Origin: Artocarpus heterophyllus
Lineage: Eukaryota > Streptophyta > Magnoliopsida > Rosales > Moraceae
Length of the DNA: 64,000 bases
Direction: 5' to 3'
Assembly: GCA_025403435.1 (NCBI GenBank)
Contig: CM046352.1
Location: 966,893-1,030,892, forward strand
Shown here: piece after piece, positions 49,863-64,000 of the stretch
How the letters are laid out: each line of letters begins with the position of its first letter
How positions within the stretch are numbered: the first letter of the stretch is position 1
Translations under genes and position numbers: made by a program
Notes under the pieces: model-generated
What the model saw: only the letters and a program-made list of their open reading frames with translations
What the model was told of the DNA's origin: nothing
The model's database searches: none

Positions 49863-50085
49863 CAGTGATCATGTGAACTTTTTGTCTCGAAGACTCTCTA
49901 CCAAAATATGCTTAAGGGTCTCGTCTTTGACGTGTTTGACCTCTAGAGCTGCTCAGGTAAACCGGTTGATATAGTCTCAGATGTTGTCGTCCCCTTGCTT
50001 GACGGCATATAGGTATGTGATCTCTTTTCTCCGCATCTTCGTCGTGGAGAAGGCTGCTGAGAAGGCATCAGCGAGATACACCTAA
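49863..50085 (-). pseudogene. Ty3-gypsy gag fragment, N-terminal part
   Basis: On the minus strand the frame gives a retrotransposon gag domain pattern: RRKEITYLYAVKQGDD, an acidic-aromatic INRFT segment, ALEVK and DETLKHILVESLRDKKF. This is typical of plant gypsy elements in which a gag helix bundle contains KQ-x-E-x-x-L-x-x-Y-x-x-RF. At least two in-frame stops exist. Copy B inserted within it, and 36340-36436 is the other side. Confidence 0.8.
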
Positions 50086-50107
50086 CCATCGTGAGTGTCT
50101 AACCATC

Positions 50108-51187
50108 GTCCTAAGGGAGGTTAATAATAAAATTAACGTGAGTGTCTAACCATCGTTTCAATATTTTATCCATGATTTATAATCACCACCTAGGGGTGTG
50201 CAACCATAAATCATGCTAAAATACTTTATCTTCTCAGAGATCCAATCTGGTACATAATAGAAATCCATTCCTAGAGGTCGGGACCACCATATTCTGCCTA
50301 TGGACCAACGATAGAGGCCTTAGGTTCTCTCTTCAAAAACCTTCTCCCATTCAATCTTTTGAAATCAAGGTTTTATTTTACGAATATGCATGAACAATTT
50401 TAATATGAGCGGCACTCCCTATTCTATATGACATGTTATTAATATACATGGCAAATCATATTATAATGCAGACAAGCAAAGCAATCAAGCAAAACTACAA
50501 GCAAGATAATAAATAACTGTAATATTATGGCTCCACCCTAGAGAATAGAAAACTAAGATTACAAGAGAATAATCGAGACATATTATCAATTCTTCATCCT
50601 TGAATCCTGAAGTTGTATCCTTTTTTATGTAATTCCCATCTTCATGTCTTCAATCCCGTATGAATCGAATACTTTATATTTTCGGTTATATCCAAATTTA
50701 ATGTTTCTCAGAATTGTCCCAAAAATAAAATTAAAACTGCATCGGAAAAACTACACCTTTTATGAAAATTTTCCAACTCTCGGTCCGCAGGCCGATCTGG
50801 GTGATCGGCCTAGGATCCATAAAAGTTTGGCCTGCCAAACTGGAAGTTTCGCCTGCTGCCAGAGCCACATGATTTCTGCCCCACTGATGGCCTACCGAAC
50901 TACAAGTTCGGCCTGCCGATCTATGACCATCGGCCTGCCGATCTATGACCATCTGTCTGCCGAACTCATGCAGACCAAGCAGAAATCTCTCATTCCAGAA
51001 AATACAATTTTTAATGCAATTCATTAATTTTATTTTCAACAATTCAAAAACATAAAATTAGACACTCAGGAAATACCTGGGAGTGCCTATCATCATTCTT
51101 CTAGATCCGACTTCTAAATCCGTCTTCTAGATCCGTCTTCTTCGAATAATTATTTAATTATAAAATTCTTACAAATTTAATACCAAT
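50108..51187 (-). other. Leader remnant of copy C
   Basis: Matches the copy A leader from the primer site to about 30045 in reverse. The palindromic array is at about 50780-50975, with many cores mutated. Confidence 0.8.
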
Positions 51188-53389
51188 TGTTGGAAAAAAT
51201 AGTACGCAGCTGAATTTTAAAAATTTTACATCAGAGTATTTTTCAAAACACAAGTTTGACATGCTATATACATAAATTAACCAGATCTTACTAACCTTTG
51301 ATTGCTGAAGAACCCTCGCAAAACGTGAAGAGAAGTAACGTTCCAGAAGAGCCTTAACCAACTAGTCTTCTTTGCTATTCTCTATCCACAACCGGAGTGA
51401 GTGTGGGCTCACACGTACAGCTCTTCCACTAGGTGACTTTCCTTCCAACCAATCGAGAGAACCCAAAGCAAGTGTTTGTGATTTGTGAACAAAAGCTCTC
51501 AGGGAGTTTTCATATTTTCACTAGCAGAGTATCACTCTTAATCTCTCAATTGATCTGAGTAACTCTTAAGACTTACTCCCTTTATATAGAGATTGGTCCT
51601 AGGGCCAGTCTTTATCAGATTAGGTCTCAACTCAAAATAGAATCAAGTTCGGATCAATATCTGATAAGATCAGCGTAGAAACGTGTGATCTTATCCTTCG
51701 CTGATCTGCAGGCCGAACAGGCCCCATCGGCAAGCCGAACACGTCCATCGGTAGGCCAAATTACCGAATAAAAATCTCGCGAATCTTTTATTTTCCACCC
51801 GAGATTCTATAGGGCAAAGTCTTAGTTTTAATTCAAATAACCCAATAGATAAGTTATCTGATCAAAACAACTTTATCTAGATAATCTCTAAGAAAATAAA
51901 TCAATTTTCAATAATTCTACAAGTTTATCTTGACCTAATTTATCTAAAATTAAATCAACCGATAAACAGAGAAGAATTATCTGATCCTTATAATTCAACA
52001 AGTTTATCTTGAATTAATTTTTATCACAAAATTAATTCAACCGATAAACAGACATGAATTATTTTATTCTTCTAAATTTCAACCAATCTAATAAAATCCG
52101 ACATAAGTTACCAATTTTTGGAAAAGCATGCCTTATCGTTATAGGATATTGTGAGCTAGCAAAGGAGACCAAAGGAACCTATATAGTTCAAGCTTTCAAT
52201 AATTATGAAACCCAATATCCCAAATATACATTTCATAATTATCAACTCCAACGCTACTCCACTAAAAGCTTGGAGCTGCAGTTTCGAACTGCATAGAATT
52301 ACAAAGCTCGTATAGCTAAGTCCCCATGACATATCATAGTGTATCGTATCCTCATATGATAATCCATAATCGGCTTAAGGACTAGTTCTATCTTACCTTC
52401 CTGATTATTTTTATCTTACGTTCCATTATCTCACCATTGAAAAACTTACTATCCAAAGACAGTATATCATTCGGTTACACCTATTTATATAAATGGTTAA
52501 GCGCTCCAGTTTTTTAATTACAGGATAACGCATATAAGAGGATATCATTACTCCTAAAGAGAGTTATGGATTCCATATCTATGAATAACAGGTCTACGCC
52601 ATCAAGAGGATATCATTACCTCACCATCGGAAAACTTACTATCCAAAGACAGTATACCATTCGGTTACACCTATTTATCTAAATGGTTGAGCGCTCCAGT
52701 TTTTCAATTACAAGATAACGCATATAAGAGGATATCATTACTCCTAAAGAGGAGTTATGGATTCCATATCTATGAATAACAGGTCTGCGCTATCAAGAGT
52801 CGTGCCTCCAACGTACCGGCATGCATACCACTATTAGGATGTGGGTGTCACCCTTTGGTACATCAAAAGACACAAGTCAAGACAACAGGCCCACTATTCA
52901 TCTCAGGATTAAGATACAACATTAATGATTGTCTAAAGTGAATTGATTTGCCGAGATAGAATTATTAATCAAATCAATTCACTTTATGTCCTGATCCAAC
53001 ACATCGTCACCTATGACAACGTGTCAATGTTTCTATTCATGGAGTCCACCTCCGATGGTCAAGACAAACCATCTCCCAAAAAAGATATAGACAATATAAC
53101 AATCTTTGCATGAATAAAGCGCCCAACTTTATTCCCTCGATTACGGATCGTATGATTTAGACCATCACCTTAAGAATCGTGTCTTCCGCATAATCCGTCC
53201 ATCATATGCCCAATTCTTAAGGTTTAGATCGACAGTCTCAGACTATTGTTTGCTTAACATACATTCAATAAATATGAACGTAAAGAGGACAAGATTTGGT
53301 ATATAAATAATGAATAAATTCTTTATTGATAAAAAAATGTCTCTAAAAACTTATTACATTTTTACTCCTTAGGGCATACATGTCTAACA
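51188..53389 (-). repeat. 5' LTR of copy C with internal duplication
   Basis: About 2.2 kb, longer than its relatives because a segment of about 190 bp near 52425-52800 is present twice in tandem. Both copies contain GATATCATTACTCCTAAAGA and CGGTTACACCTATTTAT. The ends are TGTTGG and TCTAACA in the plus-strand reading. Confidence 0.88.
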
Positions 53390-54200
53390 GTTAGGGATTT
53401 CCCATTTACCTCATAAGGATGTGACACGTGTAATCCAACAAAAAAAAATTAGTCAAACTTGATTGATCGTATCTAGATCGAGTAAAATTAATCAGCTTGA
53501 GACTGAGTAGGAGAACTCTAAAGACTTAAAGGACTTACTCGAATGGGATCTTGGCAAGTCATGTAGATCGAAACTCTAAAGTAGACTAACAGTAACAGGA
53601 CACGTGTTGATGTCAGGATGACCTCTCATCATATGACACGTGGCCGTTGTGAGCCCGGATCATTAAAGAAATATGGGATAGCAAATCTAGAGAAAAGATA
53701 AAAGGAAGAATGAAGAATATTCTTACAGGGCCTTTCCTAAAGGAGGGAGAGACATAAGCCCAAGATCCCAAAGGGGAAAAGTGAAGTGTCAAAGATCCAA
53801 TGATTGGGGGAACAATCATCAGATCTTCAATAGATCTTTGACAACCTAATTATAAATAGCCCATTTGGAAAGGAAGAAACGATCCTCTAGTATCTAATGA
53901 AAACAATAAGATAAAATCTTCCTTTCTTATTCTCTCCATTGTTGTTTGACTAAGCTTCGGAGTATCTTTGTAGATTAGTTAGAGGTAAGCGGAGGGTTGC
54001 ATAGCTTGGATCATCCCACCAGAGACCTTTGGAATAGGTATGAGGGGATCGATATTTGAAAATCCACCCAATCAGCAAGTAGCAACCATACCAAAAAAAT
54101 AAAAAAAAACAAATAACTAAGTCGCAATAAAAAAAAGGGCGAAATCCACACGAATTTGTAGCAAACCCCAATCAGACTAATCCACACGAATCTACATGAG
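53390..54200 (+). mobile_element. Possible worn Tat/Ogre-type gypsy LTR
   Basis: A TATA-like TTATAAATAG at about 53850 is followed some 110 bases later by TTTGACTAAGCTTCGGAGTATC, cf. the conserved ACTTGAGCGTCGGAG region near the end of many plant Tat-type LTRs. No partner LTR, primer site or target duplication was found, so the call is tentative. Confidence 0.4.
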
Positions 54201-55690
54201 TTTGCTCTTAACGTTGATATCTTTGCCTGCTCATCACATTCCCAATCAAAATAATATCCTTCCCAACCTTAGTTCAATGTCAAATTCAATATTGTCGTTT
54301 TAAGCATTCTATATAGAATCTTGAAATTTTAAGAAGACGTAATTAATTACAATAATCAATTAACCTGGTTCCTTAATTTTCGATAAAGCATTTGAATATT
54401 GCTTTGAATCTTTCAAGTGTGTTTGTAGGAAACAACAAAAGGCCAAAAAAAGAAAAAAGTATAAGTGGAACAGAAAATTGGAGCTGGTTGCCTATAGTAG
54501 ATAATTTTTTCACATGATTTTTTTCATAGTTATTTTTAATGTCCTTTTCTTATCTATGTAATATTTAAGGTCATTTTAATTTTCGTAATAAATTGTTGTT
54601 TTTAAAGACCTCTAACATTTTTATAAGATATTATCGTCTCTAGTGAGGGGTTGTTTATGAGCATATTTTCACTTAGCCTCTCCTCTACATTCTTCTCCTT
54701 CTTCCTCGAAATAAATAAATTCCGCAAAGATCGCTGGTTTTGTTTATGAGCATATTGCCGAGATCGTCGGTTTGTTGTCATCTCCAATGAGACGTCGTTT
54801 TGTTGTCGTCTCACTCGAAATAAATAAATTCCATCGAGATCACCGGTTTGTTGTTATCTCCAATGAGACGTCGTTAAGAAATGAAGACCCAACAATGAAT
54901 TTTGGTGTGTCTAGAAAAAGAGAATGGGCTCTTATATAAGGTTAAGAGAAGATCATAACTTTACTCTTTTTTTGATATGGGACAAGAGGTTTTCTCACTT
55001 TAACTTTTGAAATTTTACATGTGTACATGTGTATTTTGAGTATCAATTTCTCCTTCACTAATTTACCATTTTGATCTCCACTCATAGTAGAACAAGATTC
55101 TGCCTTCCACCGTCACTAATGTGTAGTAATCCAAGTCGTTTTTCTAAGCCATTTTTGACAAAAAATTATTTAAATAAAATAATTTAGTTCAACTTAACAA
55201 ATAAACTTTGAGTGCTTGCTTTTTGAACCAATTATGACAATAAGAGGAGTAAATTAATTAATATATTACCTTAAAATTCTAATCCTCCCCTTTATCGAGA
55301 AATTGACGTAGCCATTCATGACTAATTTCTTTATTTTTTTTTAAATTAATTTAGAAAATAAAAAAAAATAGAAAGAACAATGCAATGTTAGGTAACTTGG
55401 ATAGAACCAAAAAAAAAAAAAATTCTAATTTGAGCCGATCATTCGAGTTCGAACAAGCCGTCCAAGAGATCCAAACGTCTTAAAAGTACAAGGAGTAATG
55501 TGTCAAACTTCACTTAAAGTGCTAAAGACACAATAGTTGAGGGACTAAACTGAAATTTACTCAAATAAAAAAAATTTCTTTTATTTTCCCATTTTAACTC
55601 ATTGTGAAAGTCTCTCCGTGTCTGGTGACTTTGCCCTCCCGCTACGAGAAATATTTCAACGGCAGAGACGGGCGCTGACGAAACCTCTCT
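54201..55690. other. Intergenic DNA with a short tandem repeat
   Basis: No gene was seen. A unit containing AATAAATAAATTCC, then GAGATC and CTCCAATGAGACGTCGTT, occurs about twice between 54706 and 54875. The right end leads into the CT-rich leader of the RABE1 gene. Confidence 0.5.
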
Positions 55691-55910
55691 CTCTCCTCTG
55701 CTAATTCCATTTCCCTCCTCTCATTCCATTCCTCCTTTCTCTCTCTTCCCTCCCTCCCAACCTCTAGATCTCTCTCTCACTCCCCTCCTGATCTGGTATT
55801 TTTCTTCTCTCATTCTTCCTTTTTTATTAATTTTTTTTATTATTTTTCTGATTTTATTTTTTATTTTTTAAAATTTTTGGGGCATTACGATTCAGTGATA
55901 TTCTTTGGCG
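55686..55910 (+). promoter_or_regulatory. CT-rich 5' leader of the RABE1 gene
   Basis: A pyrimidine-rich tract (CTCTCTCTCC and similar) runs from about 55686 to 55800 ahead of the start codon, a common plant leader or Y-patch feature. A clear TATA box was not identified. Confidence 0.5.
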
Positions 55911-59016
<3,106 letters not shown>

Positions 59017-60681
59017 GCAAAACTTTATCGAAATGAGATGGTGGGTGAACTTTCAAAGCTACCATCTCGGTGGGGGAAAAACTGTTTTTGCTAGAACTAT
59101 GTCAGTGATGCTTGTATTTTTCTCTTTATCATTATTAATTCACATTTTACTTTTGGGTGTGAAAGGTAGACCTCCTATTTTGTGAAGTTAATTATATATT
59201 AGTTGATTTTCTGTTTAAGTTTTGCTTTGTGAGCTTGAAACGGAATATTTAACCCTTAGTCTATACTTCATTCATTCTTGGTATTCAATTTGTTCGGTAC
59301 TCCAATTTTGAATGCGTAGTTTGGTTAGATGTTGTCTGTTGGCTATTTTTTTGGCTATGTTTTCATGCGATGTTTCCTTCGGTATACTAATATAATTGAC
59401 GAGGGAAAATTTTTCCAGCAAGCATAATTGGTTTCTGGTAGGGTTCTTTTAAGGTTATCATTTTTTTTTTTTGAAGGAAGGTTCTTTTAAGACTATCGGT
59501 CTCTAAGCTTTTCTAAAAGGGACAGTTTAGTTGTTAAACTTCTGATTTTGCCAGTTTTGGTCTTTAGTCCGAAACTTGATTATATAATCGTGAAATCCAG
59601 GAAAAGTAGTTTCGTGCACATCACATGTTAATTCAAAATTTATAAAAACAATGATGCAGGTGCAAAATGCATGTGTTGTTTGGTTTATCCGATTGAACCG
59701 GAAAACATCAGTTTGAACTATAATTCGAAACAGCAATCGAAATGCCCCTCCTAAAATTTGTTAAGGGTTTCAACGACACTAACAAGAAGCCTATAAGGAA
59801 CAACTTTGCTTGGTTTCTTGGAGAAAGTCAACCACACATTCTCCCGCTCACCTACATTGTGGATTTGGTAGTGGTAAGAAAAACGTCACCAAAAACTATG
59901 ATACATGCCCATAGGCTTAAGCCTTGACTTGTTTTTTCAGTTGGGTGCTCGTTCCATCTCTAAACCCTTTCGTCTTTCTTGAAATTTCGGGATCGACTGG
60001 TGTAATTAAAATCATCAGACTCAATTAAAAATGTTTAATGCTTCAGAGTCGATTGGTCGAGCATAATCGTAAGAACAAGGCTATGGAGTCGGACTCGATC
60101 CCTGGGCGCATCTCATGAGAAGAAGAAAGAAAGCCATTCTGATTGGTCATGCTAAAAGCCATCTTCTTATTGAGTAGAACCACAATATGGATAACAGACT
60201 CAAAGCCATTCAAGAAAAGAATAGATAAGAAAAGAAGAAAGAAAACACACAGAGAAACAAAAGAGAGAAAAAGGTTGGCCAAAGCTGAAGGATGAATGGT
60301 GAGGCAGATGTCGTTAAAATGCTTACTAAATATCCATCCATGCAAACGACTTGAAACCCCACCTGAAAAACGGAAGATAAAAACAAAATACAAAAAAGAA
60401 AGAAAGAAAGAATGGACCAATAAAATCCTATCCAATCTAATGAGTTTCGGGTGGGCGTCTTGTCTCGAGTTGAAGGTCGACCTTTTCTTATCAAGCAATG
60501 GAGTTCTCTAGCTTCGATCTAGTCGATCATCATTTACTTCTGTACTCATTGTGGTCGAGTATTAACGCCGAATGTGGAGGGTGACATGTGTCGGTCTTTT
60601 ATTGGTTTGAGGGAAAGCCCCCAACAGGCTGTGAACGACACAAATGGAAGAACGAAGTTGGGAATTCTTACACGATTTTTT
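59017..60681. other. RABE1 3' flank and intergenic DNA
   Basis: The first 150-300 bases are likely 3' UTR. Beyond them there are only short ORFs with no recognisable product, and a T-run near 59462. Confidence 0.5.
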
Positions 60682-60916
60682 GATATTGGAAAACTAATTT
60701 TTTTTTTTGTGTAAACTATCCGGTATTCGGACCCACCATTTGAGGCACGAACCCACACTAAGGGTCCCTCAACTCCAGCAGGAGTACACTCGACTAATCC
60801 GGATTCGAGTCAGGTCGGACCTTGCAGTAGGAGGAAGCTCTTCCAACAAATGCTTTTCTATGCACAAGGCTCGAACCCGACACCTTGCTTAGGGGAGGAT
60901 ATTGGAAAATTAATTT
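60682..60916 (-). mobile_element. tRNA-derived SINE, 5' truncated
   Basis: The direct repeats GATATTGGAAAACTAATTT (60682-60700) and 60898-60916 match at 18 of 19 bases. Between them, on the minus strand, is a box B-like GGGTTCGAGCC near the 5' end and an A-run at the 3' end (60701-60708). The body of about 190 bp, with internal GGGTTCG and GGTCCGAAT words, resembles plant SINEs. A box A is not evident, suggesting a shortened 5' end. Confidence 0.75.
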
Positions 60917-62529
60917 ATGTCAAAGCTAGGATAATTCTATATACTTGCAATTAATGGCCTAGTAATTTAAAAAGAAAAAAATTAAAAACATGTTGAAAGA
61001 AGACTTGGCTGAATTGTGAACAGAATCCTGGTTAGATTTGTGTAGGATAAGTGCCAGTTTTTAGACTTGTAAAAATACTTTGGATCATAATCCAAGTGTT
61101 ATCCCACATGGTTAACATTCAGCATATTGTGATGACAATATTACCCCACCCTTCTTAACTCATTTGACAATTGTACTCATTGCTGAGAGTATATTTGGTA
61201 TTTTAAAATATGATATGATGATGTGGCATGCCATGTTTGCAATTATTATTTTTTGATGATGTAAGTCAATTCAAGCTTTCATTTTGTACCATACTGGTAA
61301 AAAACCCTTGTTAATTCTTTGCTGGAGGGGACTATCAAGTCAAAGACCATTCTATTTATGTAAAAGTTGAAGTTACCATGATGCCTAATGATTTAACTCT
61401 AAAATTTTGAGAATTCAGTGTCAATTTTATGCCATATTTTAAAAAATTAAGAAAAGAAAAAAAGTAATTAGTTGGAATTGGCCAAGAAAGCAAATTTAGG
61501 TTCCAAACAATCACAATACTAACAGTTTTGGAACTAACACATCAGAAAATCCTTAAAAAAAGAGAAAATTATGACACTTTTATGTTTGTATACACCACAA
61601 ATATCATATGAGGAGTATTGAGGACTCCGGACCACAAAAAATAGAGAATTAGAGAAAGATTATTTTTGGTTTTTTTTATAGTATGCTAGCTCTGATTAAC
61701 ACAACAAAATGTTTGTACTTTTTTTTTTAATTCCCTACTAAATATTTGCTAATTTGCTTTTTCTACAAAGTTAATAAAGTGATCTTTACAGTGGCTTTGA
61801 TTTTACATGAATTTATTTTCATATAAAGAAAATTTTGTTGAACTTACTTAATTATGCGATTGAAATTTGTATTTATCATCAGTCAATCTCCCATTTTTTT
61901 TTTCTGCTTTTTAATTTGTAGATGTAAGCAACATTATGTGTTATTTCTGTCGTTCTTTTAAGAATGTTTTCTTTTTAATATTTGATCAGAGAAATATGCG
62001 TCTCCCATGTGAGACTTTTCTGTTGAGACGTTCCCCTTGGCGATATTTGATTTCAGATTCGACTCTTTTTCTTTGTGCATGATTTATAGGAATTTTCTTT
62101 CCGGAAAAGCAAAAAGTAAAAGCTCAAAACGACCAAAAAAAAAAAAAAATTAATAACAACACATTTTGTGATGATGTAAATTATTGGTTAAAATTTTTTT
62201 TATTATAGTATATAATAATTTTATATTATAATAATTTTTTTATTATTATTATAATATATAAAAATTTTACATTATTTTTAATTAAATTTACCACGAAAAC
62301 TACTTAACCAAACAGTCGGAAAGCAAAGCAAGGAATTATTGACGGAAGGAATCTGGTTTAGGGAAAAAAAAATAATAATCGATAACGACAGAAGAAGGCA
62401 GTTTTTCCATGGTGGTGGACAAACGTGACTCACGGTCAAAGAGATTATTGTCTTTGTGACTTGCGAACTCTAAAACCCGTTTGAATTCTTGTTGTTTTCA
62501 TTTCAATCCTAGTTTCATTCAATCAAATC
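60917..62529. other. Intergenic DNA upstream of the NBS-LRR gene
   Basis: No gene was seen. 62195-62285 is an AT-only stretch with TATTATA/TATAATA inverted words that could fold. The last 150 bases are the likely promoter and leader of the resistance gene. Confidence 0.5.
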
Positions 62530-64000
62530 ATGGCAGAACTAATCCTCTCTCCCACTGCTGATCAAATCCTTGGGAGCTTAAGATCTGTTGCTGTCAAAGA
62601 GATTGCATTGAGTTGGTGGGTCACTCCCGATCTTCTGCGGCTCGAAGAAACCATTTCAGCCATCAAAGCTGTGCTTCTTGATGCTGAGGAGAAGCAAGTC
62701 AACAGCAACCAAGTCAGAAACTGGCTCCACAGGCTTGGAGGTGCACTTGAAGAGGCCGACATCTTGATGGATGAGCTCAACACCGAAGCTTTGCTACGAA
62801 AGGTTATGGATGGAAGTGAAATGGCGAAGCAGGTACCCACTTTCTTCTCTGCCCCCGCCAAACTTCGTTTCGCGGGTCCGATGCGTCTTAGGATAAGGGA
62901 AATTAGGAAGAAACTAGATGTTATTTGCAGAGACAAAAACTTCCCCTTAGAAGTTCGTCACGAAGTAAATAAGGTGATCCCTAGAGGAGGGAGAGAGACT
63001 CACTCATTTGTTCGCCAAGAAGAGGTTGTTGGTAGGGATGAGGATAGAGAGAAAATTGTAAAGCTTTTGTTGGATCCAGGAGAATTAGAAGAGAATGTGT
63101 CCGTCATTCCCATTGTGGGCATGGGAGGGTTAGGAAAAACTACACTAGCTCAAAGTGCTTTCAATGCGGAGGCGGTCCAACAGCATTTTGAGCCAAAGAT
63201 TTGGGTGTGTGTTTCTTCTAATTTGGACTTGAAGTTAATTGCTCAACAAATTATCAAGTCTGCAACTAATGGTAACAACTTGGAGGGTATTGATACCTTG
63301 GATCAATTGCAAAAAGAGCTTCGGAAGGTACTTAATGGAAAAAGGTATCTCTTGGTGCTAGATGATGTGTGGGAGGAAAAAAAAGAAAAGTGGTTAATGT
63401 TGAAGTACTTATTATTAAGTGGATCACAACGGAGTAGAACTATAGTAACTACTCCTAGTCAAAGAGTGGCAGAGATTACAGGATTGGTCCAACCATACCA
63501 ATTAGGGATCTTAGACGAAGAAAAATCTTGGTCTCTATTTGAAAAAATGGTTTTTAAACAAAAAGAAGGGGAGAGAAATTTGGAGGTTGTGGGTATTGGG
63601 AGGAAGATTGTGCAACGGTGTGGGGGAGTTCCTTTCACGATAAGAGTGATAGGTAGTATGTTATCTTTCAAAAATTCGAAATCAGAGTGGCTGTCCTTTT
63701 ATAAAGGGTTTTCAAGGATGCCAAACAAAACAAAAACTGACATTTTACTACTGCTCAAACTGAGTTATGATCATCTTCCCTCACGTTTGAAACGTTGCTT
63801 CGCCTATTGTAGTTTGTTTCCTAAAGATTATAGAATTGAGGTTCAAAAATTAGTGAAACTTTGGAGGGCGCAAGGGCTTCTCAATTCACAAAATTCAAGA
63901 GATGATCAATGTCTGGCTGATATGGGCTATGAATATTTTATGGCTTTATTGGAAAGGTCGTTCTTTCAAGAAGTTGAGATAGATGGATGGGGCACAGTGA
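62530..64000 (+). CDS. CC-NBS-LRR disease resistance protein (RGA-like), 5' part
   Basis: From the ATG at 62530 the frame is open for 490 codons to the window edge. An Rx-type N-terminal domain (about 1-140) is followed by the NB-ARC domain: P-loop GMGGLGKTT near 197-205, kinase-2 LLVLDDVW with Asp at 278-279, RNBS-B near 302-308, a GLPL-equivalent at 366-369, and RNBS-D CFAYCSLFPKDY at 423-434. The Trp at the end of kinase-2 marks a CNL, not a TIR-type. Such proteins detect pathogen effectors in the cell and trigger defence by nucleotide exchange and oligomerisation. Odd points: Pro309 stands where RNBS-B normally has Arg (TTR), and GLPL reads GVPF. The MHD motif and leucine-rich repeats lie beyond the window. 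No intron was seen in this part. Confidence 0.95.
   Translation, partial: MAELILSPTADQILGSLRSVAVKEIALSWWVTPDLLRLEETISAIKAVLLDAEEKQVNSNQVRNWLHRLGGALEEADILMDELNTEALLRKVMDGSEMAKQVPTFFSAPAKLRFAGPMRLRIREIRKKLDVICRDKNFPLEVRHEVNKVIPRGGRETHSFVRQEEVVGRDEDREKIVKLLLDPGELEENVSVIPIVGMGGLGKTTLAQSAFNAEAVQQHFEPKIWVCVSSNLDLKLIAQQIIKSATNGNNLEGIDTLDQLQKELRKVLNGKRYLLVLDDVWEEKKEKWLMLKYLLLSGSQRSRTIVTTPSQRVAEITGLVQPYQLGILDEEKSWSLFEKMVFKQKEGERNLEVVGIGRKIVQRCGGVPFTIRVIGSMLSFKNSKSEWLSFYKGFSRMPNKTKTDILLLLKLSYDHLPSRLKRCFAYCSLFPKDYRIEVQKLVKLWRAQGLLNSQNSRDDQCLADMGYEYFMALLERSFFQEVEIDGWGTV

Larger units (their letters stand above)
36437..49867 (+). mobile_element. Copia family 2, copy B, with nested solo LTR
   Basis: LTRs at 36442-38466 and 47830-49862 are flanked by the direct repeat CAGTG (36437-36441 and 49863-49867). 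The target was an older gypsy gag relic. The gag-pol is interrupted by a 3.7-kb solo LTR (43578-47298). Without that insert the element is about 9.7 kb. LTR sequences are nearly the same as each other and as in copy A, so both copies are fairly recent. Confidence 0.95.
50086..53389 (-). mobile_element. Copia family 2, copy C, 5' LTR plus leader only
   Basis: It is the reverse complement of family 2: LTR at 51188-53389, a worn primer site (ACCAAT next to the LTR), and about 1.1 kb of leader up to 50108. All gag-pol and the other LTR are gone. It diverges much more from A and B than they do from each other, so it is the oldest copy. The left end joins the gypsy gag relic through a short stretch of repeated filler. 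Confidence 0.88.

Noticed and set aside
60043..60498. 151-codon minus-strand ORF
   Set aside because: Phe/Leu-rich translation of an A/G-rich plus strand; no start context or homology visible.

Overview
The window is plant nuclear DNA. It has U2-type GT-AG introns, AT-rich intergenic DNA, plant-type Copia and Gypsy retroelements, a tRNA-derived SINE and an NBS-LRR resistance gene. Gene content and codon use suggest a dicot; I cannot name the species. At least two thirds of the window is retroelement.

Layout: (1) 705-8148 is a Copia LTR retrotransposon on the minus strand, with matched LTRs, a 5-bp target duplication and a gag-pol broken by stops and frameshifts. (2) 9991-19020 is a very young LTR element on the minus strand: two nearly identical 2.4-kb LTRs, a 5-bp duplication, an initiator-Met tRNA primer site and a polypurine tract. 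It has no gag-pol. It carries two intact ORFs: an intronless LOG-like protein (cytokinin-activating enzyme family) and a 173-residue basic Cys-motif protein whose central block resembles the nucleic-acid-binding proteins of carla-like plant viruses. (3) 21120-23850 is the host gene for MFAP1, a spliceosomal protein, on the minus strand with a leader intron. (4) 26530-26682 is the last coding segment of a cationic amino acid transporter gene, cut by a 100-N assembly gap.

(5) 26783-53389 is a nest of one Copia family with 2.0-kb LTRs. Copy A (plus) lost the start of its 5' LTR in the gap. Copy B (plus) sits inside a Ty3-gypsy gag relic and is itself split by a 3.7-kb solo LTR related to the LTRs of the LOG element. 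Copy C (minus) is only a 5' LTR plus leader. Order of events: gypsy relic first, then copy B into it, then the solo-LTR element into B. (6) 53390-54200 resembles a worn Tat/Ogre-type gypsy LTR. (7) 55911-59016 is an intact eight-exon RABE1 (Rab8-class) GTPase gene. (8) 60682-60916 is a SINE with a 19-bp target duplication. (9) 62530 to the right edge is the 5' part of a CC-NBS-LRR gene, open to the end of the window.

The host genes are housekeeping or defence genes and do not form a pathway. The most unusual object is the gene-carrying LTR element at 9996-19015. Second is a 21-22-nt near-palindromic repeat found both upstream of the TATA box in the LTR and in the leader of Copia copies A, B and C. 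All calls come from reading the sequence by eye; no database search was run.
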